From the NCBI GenBank assembly GCA_963676865.2, contig CAXXSS010000004.1:186001-250000 (forward strand): 64,000 nucleotides of DNA, given 5' to 3'. The stretch comes from JAAYUD01 sp963676865. GTDB taxonomy: Bacteria > Bacteroidota > Bacteroidia > Bacteroidales > Bacteroidaceae. The notes beneath the pieces are model-generated. The model was not told the origin of the DNA, made no database searches, and saw only the letters and a list, made by a program, of their open reading frames with translations. Below are positions 60,371-64,000 of the stretch, one piece after another. A program made the position numbers and the translations under genes. Numbering within the stretch: the stretch's first letter is position 1; each line of letters starts with the position of its first letter.

Positions 60371-60438
60371 TTATATTACGTACTTAGATAGTTATATTAC
60401 GCGCTACAAATATACATACATTTTTTTTAATCTGCAAA
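60371..60438 (-). promoter_or_regulatory. promoter and repeat operator of the GNAT toxin-antitoxin pair
   Basis: On the minus strand TTTG (60438-60435), 20 bp, TATATTTG (60414-60407) is an exact promoter. Just downstream, TTATATTACG is repeated at 60371-60380 and 60392-60401 (plus-strand coordinates), 21 bp apart, suited to cooperative autorepression. Confidence 0.7.
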
Positions 60439-60586
60439 AGTTGTATTGCATTTTGTTATTTTGCCCTTGCATTTTGCTTTTCTGGCATTGCATCTATGTC
60501 GTATTCTGGGTCGTGTAGGCCTATGTAGTGGTTTTGTCCTTTTTCCGGGTGCCTATATTCTCTATTTTTGTATAAAAATAACAGGT

Positions 60587-61096
60587 ATGGCATCAGATAA
60601 CGACATCAAATTGGAATTCATTCGTCAGGAAATCAAGCAGCACGGAGATTGGTTGAAAAGAATATTTCTTGCCGAACTGGACGAGAACGAACATGGTGCT
60701 GGTAGTACGGACAACTCATTCGAACCAATCGATTGTGATGTGCTAAGACTAGGTAATAGTTTTCAACCGGCATTCAATTTTCTCGACTACGGGCATTATT
60801 TCGATCTGCACAGCCATCAGAAGTGCAAAAATAACGATTGGCAAAGTAATGGTAACCGCATGGAGTGGTCTAAAAAACGCAATGGGCTTCGTTATCTTAT
60901 TCTTTTTTATATCTGTCGTGGAGAGGAGCTTGACGCCGATGGGCAGAAGAGCCGAAAATATATCCACAAAGACAATAAATGGCATAGGCACAATATGTAC
61001 GGCGGGCTGGGCGAACCGGTAGCTGCGCTACTACATGGTCTTGGAGACGAAAATATTGCAGAAATAAAGTCACTGCTTCAAAATACGCTCGGTTAA
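60587..61096 (+). CDS. hypothetical protein of the element
   Basis: 169 residues from the ATG at 60587 (MASDNDIKLEFIRQEIKQHG). The longer frame to 60446 is rejected because TATTTTTG at 60563-60570 places the transcript start just before 60587. Contains NRMEWSKKRNGLRYLILFYI and HNMYGGLGEPVAALLHGLGD. No known family. It opens the right-hand gene run. Confidence 0.6.
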   Translation: MASDNDIKLEFIRQEIKQHGDWLKRIFLAELDENEHGAGSTDNSFEPIDCDVLRLGNSFQPAFNFLDYGHYFDLHSHQKCKNNDWQSNGNRMEWSKKRNGLRYLILFYICRGEELDADGQKSRKYIHKDNKWHRHNMYGGLGEPVAALLHGLGDENIAEIKSLLQNTLG

Positions 61097-61165
61097 AAAA
61101 ACGCCATTATCTTGTTGATTTTTTTGTGCATGTTGTTTAACTATAATCAATTAAACCTATAAATT

Positions 61166-61288
61166 ATGATATTTGAGACTTCGAAAGAAATAGTCGGCAT
61201 TGCCGACAAAAAGAAAGTAGCAGTGAAGAGAGAGAACAGACAAATGAGCTGTTTGCAGAGAGTAACAAAGGTAATCCATCTTTTTTAA
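61166..61288 (+). CDS. 40-residue small basic protein
   Basis: MIFETSKEIVGIADKKKVAV and a basic tail ending KVIHLF. Located 11 bp before the next gene. It may be a genuine small gene or an upstream leader; no similarity is known to me. Confidence 0.35.
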   Translation: MIFETSKEIVGIADKKKVAVKRENRQMSCLQRVTKVIHLF

Positions 61289-61299
61289 TTAATAAAAAA

Positions 61300-62283
61300 A
61301 TGACAGTCAATCAACAACCGCAGACCTATTGCTTCGCGTCAATGATGAACGATTTCGTTATCGACAGCGATTCCAGCATCACTTTTGCCATGAAATATGA
61401 AGATAGGAAGATACTCGAAGAAACCTATTGTCCGGATGGCAACCATCAAATTGTTATTCGCGGCTTGGGACGTATCTGCCGCATGGCGTTATGGGGCGTA
61501 TGGTATGGTACCGGCGAAACGAAACAAAACAACGTATTCGGAGTATTCAATTTTTATATTGACAATGTACTTCAATGTAGCAGTACGGTGGCTTACGCAT
61601 CCATGGCCACCAAAAAAGATGTCGCAACACTGTTCAAAACCGGTGGATTTCTATCGCGCGCGACGACAAAGGTGACACGCCTTGATACGAAAGAATGGCT
61701 CACCGCCGTGATTCCTTCCGGAGTGGAAGTAAAAGCTACACCCACAAAGAGTGGACAGCAGGGAACAGTGGTAGTGATACATGCTGCAACAGATACAGCT
61801 ACGGTAGCAACAATGGATGTGTCGTATGCTACGTTGTTTGGCAAGTCACAGTACGACAGCTATGTTGTGAGTTGTGGCGAAAGTTTCTTGTTCGTAGTTG
61901 ATTCTACTCCGGATAATGGCTTTTCGACTGTACGTTACAAAAATATGTTCGATTGTCCGGAAACACTCGTCATGCGTGGAGATCTATCCATCGAAGGAGG
62001 TTCGACCGACGAAGTAGCCGAGATCGATGGCCAAAGTCGCCGCGTGAACATCACACCCAAAGATACGTTTACTCTTTCTTCTGGACGTTTCTTCATGCAG
62101 TCGGATTATTTGCTGTTTCACGACCTCGCAGGAGCCATGCAAGCTTCTATTCTGTGCGATAGCGACTGGATAGATATCGTTGTATCAAAATATAGCTTCA
62201 AACGCACCAATAAGCGCACGATGGAGGAAGTGACTTATACTTTTGCACCGGCTAATCCGGAGAATGAAACAATAATATTATGA
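61300..62283 (+). CDS. probable phage structural (tail-associated) protein
   Basis: 327 residues (MTVNQQPQTYCFASMMNDFV). Beta-rich throughout: SDSSITFAMKYEDRKILEET, VFGVFNFYIDNVLQ, FLFVVDSTPDNGFS and VSKYSFKRTNKRTMEEVTYT at the end. No signal peptide. Overlaps the next gene by 4 bp (ATGA). Its size and position ahead of two small genes and a coiled-coil gene fit a tail or baseplate component, by layout only. Confidence 0.55.
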   Translation: MTVNQQPQTYCFASMMNDFVIDSDSSITFAMKYEDRKILEETYCPDGNHQIVIRGLGRICRMALWGVWYGTGETKQNNVFGVFNFYIDNVLQCSSTVAYASMATKKDVATLFKTGGFLSRATTKVTRLDTKEWLTAVIPSGVEVKATPTKSGQQGTVVVIHAATDTATVATMDVSYATLFGKSQYDSYVVSCGESFLFVVDSTPDNGFSTVRYKNMFDCPETLVMRGDLSIEGGSTDEVAEIDGQSRRVNITPKDTFTLSSGRFFMQSDYLLFHDLAGAMQASILCDSDWIDIVVSKYSFKRTNKRTMEEVTYTFAPANPENETIIL

Positions 62284-63110
62284 GCAAGTTAGTATTTTCG
62301 GATAAAGTAGGCTTTCCAAACAGTTGGGAGGGCCTCACAAGGCGGGAGATGGTCTACCTGCTAAAGTTATATATGATGTTGCAACAAGGCAAAGGACTCT
62401 CGTTGCACGACTTGAAGCGTATATTTACTTCGCAAGTATTCTCGTGGCGCGGCATACGCAAAGAAAAATCGGTTGATTACTTGTTGCTGGTAGACGCTAC
62501 TTCGAAAACGCTCGACTGGGCAATAGGTTACGATGAACAGCAACATGCGGCAGTAATGAACTACGATAGTATTGAATGTCTGATAAAAAACTTCGGAAAG
62601 TTTCAAGGGCCTGCCAATTACGGCGGAGATATCAGCTTTGGAGAGTTTCGCTATCTGTTGATGCTCTATAACCAGCTGGCAGAGAATAATGACGTGTTGG
62701 CGCTCGACAAAATGGCCGGCACGCTCTATCGGTCGGTAGATAAGGATACTGGTCGGCATGTACTTTTCAATGTCGATAAGGACTATGCCGCCACCGGCAA
62801 GCGCATGCCCGAGTGGTTGAAGTATTATGCCTACTTGTGGTTCACAGCTTTCGTACGCTATCTGATGACGGGCGATTTCATCATCGACGGCTGCACCGTC
62901 AACTTCTCAAAGATTTTTGCAGGCGAGAAAAACGGCGTATCCGAGAACTTTATAGGAATGAATGCCATCCTATTTTCTGTAGCAGAGAGCCATGTATTTG
63001 GAGCAGCAAAAGAAGTAGATGATACACAGCTGTTTCGTATACTGCTCAAATTGGTAGACGATGGCAATAAAGCCGATGAACTCAAAAAAAACTATGCAAG
63101 TCATGATTAA
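62280..63110 (+). CDS. hypothetical protein in the tail-like gene run
   Basis: 276 residues (MSKLVFSDKVGFPNSWEGLT). Helical, with aromatic-rich LSLHDLKRIFTSQVFSWRGI and WLKYYAYLWFTAFVRYLMTG. No recognised domain. Overlaps both neighbours (4 bp and 8 bp), so it is in one translationally coupled unit. A chaperone or assembly role is one possibility for a gene in this place. Confidence 0.55.
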   Translation: MSKLVFSDKVGFPNSWEGLTRREMVYLLKLYMMLQQGKGLSLHDLKRIFTSQVFSWRGIRKEKSVDYLLLVDATSKTLDWAIGYDEQQHAAVMNYDSIECLIKNFGKFQGPANYGGDISFGEFRYLLMLYNQLAENNDVLALDKMAGTLYRSVDKDTGRHVLFNVDKDYAATGKRMPEWLKYYAYLWFTAFVRYLMTGDFIIDGCTVNFSKIFAGEKNGVSENFIGMNAILFSVAESHVFGAAKEVDDTQLFRILLKLVDDGNKADELKKNYASHD

Positions 63111-63558
63111 GATTACAGAATACAAACAGATGATCGCCGATATGATCGCCGACATCAATAAGAATTTGACCGATCAAAAAGTCAATACTTCGCTGCTGCT
63201 GGCAGCAGATGAAACAAGTTTTTGCAAAAAACTGAAAGATATAGACGGTATCGTGATAGGTGGGCAATATCCGGCGCTAGACGTCAAAAAAGCAAACGAA
63301 GACAATCTTAATCCATCCCATCCTTGTCTGCTTTTTATTCTCGAAAAGAAAGATCCTTCGACGATGACAGATGCCCAAATAGACGATTTGTATGAACGTA
63401 TAGGCTCTATTGCCAACGAATTGATGCTATGCATTGCAAGCAACGAATATGCTTGTGTGTCAAGCTTTCCAATGTGTTTTGGTGGAGACTTTCATCTAGA
63501 ATGGGAATACAATTATTCGGGGTTCTATGGTTGTTCCATTAGTTTTAATTTAAAATAA
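63103..63558 (+). CDS. hypothetical protein in the tail-like gene run
   Basis: 151 residues from the ATG at 63103 (MIKITEYKQMIADMIADINK), inside ATGATTAA at the previous stop; an ATG at 63094 is an alternative. DPSTMTDAQIDDLYERIGSI and MCFGGDFHLEWEYNYSGFYG are visible; the latter suggests a beta-sheet end. No family recognised. A small gene before a coiled-coil gene is typical of tail assembly sections. Confidence 0.55.
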   Translation: MIKITEYKQMIADMIADINKNLTDQKVNTSLLLAADETSFCKKLKDIDGIVIGGQYPALDVKKANEDNLNPSHPCLLFILEKKDPSTMTDAQIDDLYERIGSIANELMLCIASNEYACVSSFPMCFGGDFHLEWEYNYSGFYGCSISFNLK

Positions 63559-63567
63559 CGTATAGAT

Positions 63568-64000
63568 ATGTCAAGCAGTATAGATAAGGTGCAGCTCCAA
63601 AATGAGCTGGATCAAGACCAAACGCTACAGAATATAAGAAAAGTAGAAAGTGCTCTCGACGATGAGACTAAAGCACTCAAAAAGTTTGCGCAGGGTACCG
63701 AAGAGTACTTTGCACAACTTAAAAAAGTCGAAGACGCCCAAAAGATATACCAAGATCTGGCAGCCAATATAGCTATTGTCAATATGCCGATGCAGATGTT
63801 GATAAAAAAGCAATCTGAGCTCAACGAGCAGCTTTTCAACACGCCTTCTGGAGTGAAAGGTTTTCAACAATACAAAGATGAGCTGGACTTGGTTAATAGA
63901 CGTATGACGACACTGAAAGACACAGCATCAAACACCGTTTCGTCGCTAAACAAAACGCCGGAAACAATGATTAAATATGTCTCGGCGAGTGCTCATTTTT
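63568..64000 (+). CDS. coiled-coil protein, possible tape measure, cut by window edge
   Basis: 144 codons are visible from the ATG at 63568 (MSSSIDKVQLQNELDQDQTL) with no stop before the edge. Long heptad-like stretches (IRKVESALDDETKALKKFAQ; GFQQYKDELDLVNRRMTTLK) predict an extended coiled coil. Ten bases after the previous stop. A long coiled-coil gene here is what a tail tape-measure protein looks like, but its length and hydrophobic segments lie outside the window. Confidence 0.5.
   Translation, partial: MSSSIDKVQLQNELDQDQTLQNIRKVESALDDETKALKKFAQGTEEYFAQLKKVEDAQKIYQDLAANIAIVNMPMQMLIKKQSELNEQLFNTPSGVKGFQQYKDELDLVNRRMTTLKDTASNTVSSLNKTPETMIKYVSASAHF

Overview
The window is Bacteroidales chromosome (Bacteroidota), carrying several insertion sequences and, from about 48.3 kb to the right edge, a phage-like accessory element. 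The assignment rests on Bacteroidota-type promoters (TTTG, 19-20 bp, TAnnTTTG), on families typical of the phylum (GldE, DUF4105, DUF4295, DUF4248, HU-CCDC81/SPOR, S16 with a long Ala/Glu tail), and on the ssb-gldE-PPTase and HU/RNase G neighbourhoods. I could not fix the genus. No tRNA, rRNA or CRISPR array was seen.

Region 1 (1-19.6 kb) is mostly core genome. It holds panE (cut by the window edge), a minus-strand ssb-gldE-PPTase operon, a plasmid-type pRiA4b ORF-3 gene, a deletion derivative of an insertion sequence, qorB with an Rrf2 regulator, and mutY. These are followed by HU, a 30-residue basic ribosomal-type protein, RNase G, an envelope operon (BamE-like lipoprotein, DUF4105, phosphatase/phosphodiesterase), secA and tex. 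A secreted DUF4855-like gene after tex is split by an A8 run.

Region 2 (19.6-37 kb) is rich in transposable elements. An IS66 element (2553 bp) has an exact 8-bp target duplication. Two apparently identical 1482-bp IS3-family elements lie in the same orientation with 3-bp duplications (gga, aac) and a canonical A AAA AAC frameshift site. An IS1595-family element has an 8-9 bp duplication. Between the IS3 copies sit rpsP, an inositol-phosphatase-family gene, an AspT-type transporter, FHA and HU-CCDC81/SPOR genes, a lone rmlC and an RRM protein. Hairpins, palindromes and a dispersed non-coding repeat fill the gaps.

Region 3 (33.4-46.8 kb) returns to core functions: phosphoglycolate phosphatase-like HAD, acyl-CoA synthetase-like ligase, SGNH hydrolase, nitroreductase, a 1478-residue TamB-like protein without a normal start codon, tsaD, cinA, and the ribosomal cluster rpmB-rpmG-DUF4295. 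Two decayed group II introns face each other just after it (46.8-48.1 kb), each directly downstream of a terminator.

Region 4 (48.3-64 kb) looks like a prophage or phage-tail-derived element. It begins with divergent HTH regulators around an operator array, followed by small early genes, a DnaC-like ATPase, a VapE-like primase/helicase and four tandem 10-bp repeats. A nearly identical tandem pair of probable structural genes comes next, then HU-like and DUF4248 genes, a low-GC secreted BamE-like gene, and a GNAT-type toxin-antitoxin candidate with its own promoter and operator. The right end has a run of overlapping tail-like genes ending in a coiled-coil, possibly tape-measure, gene that leaves the window. 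I found no integrase, terminase, portal, capsid or lysis gene, so whether this is a whole phage, a remnant or a tail-like particle cannot be decided here.
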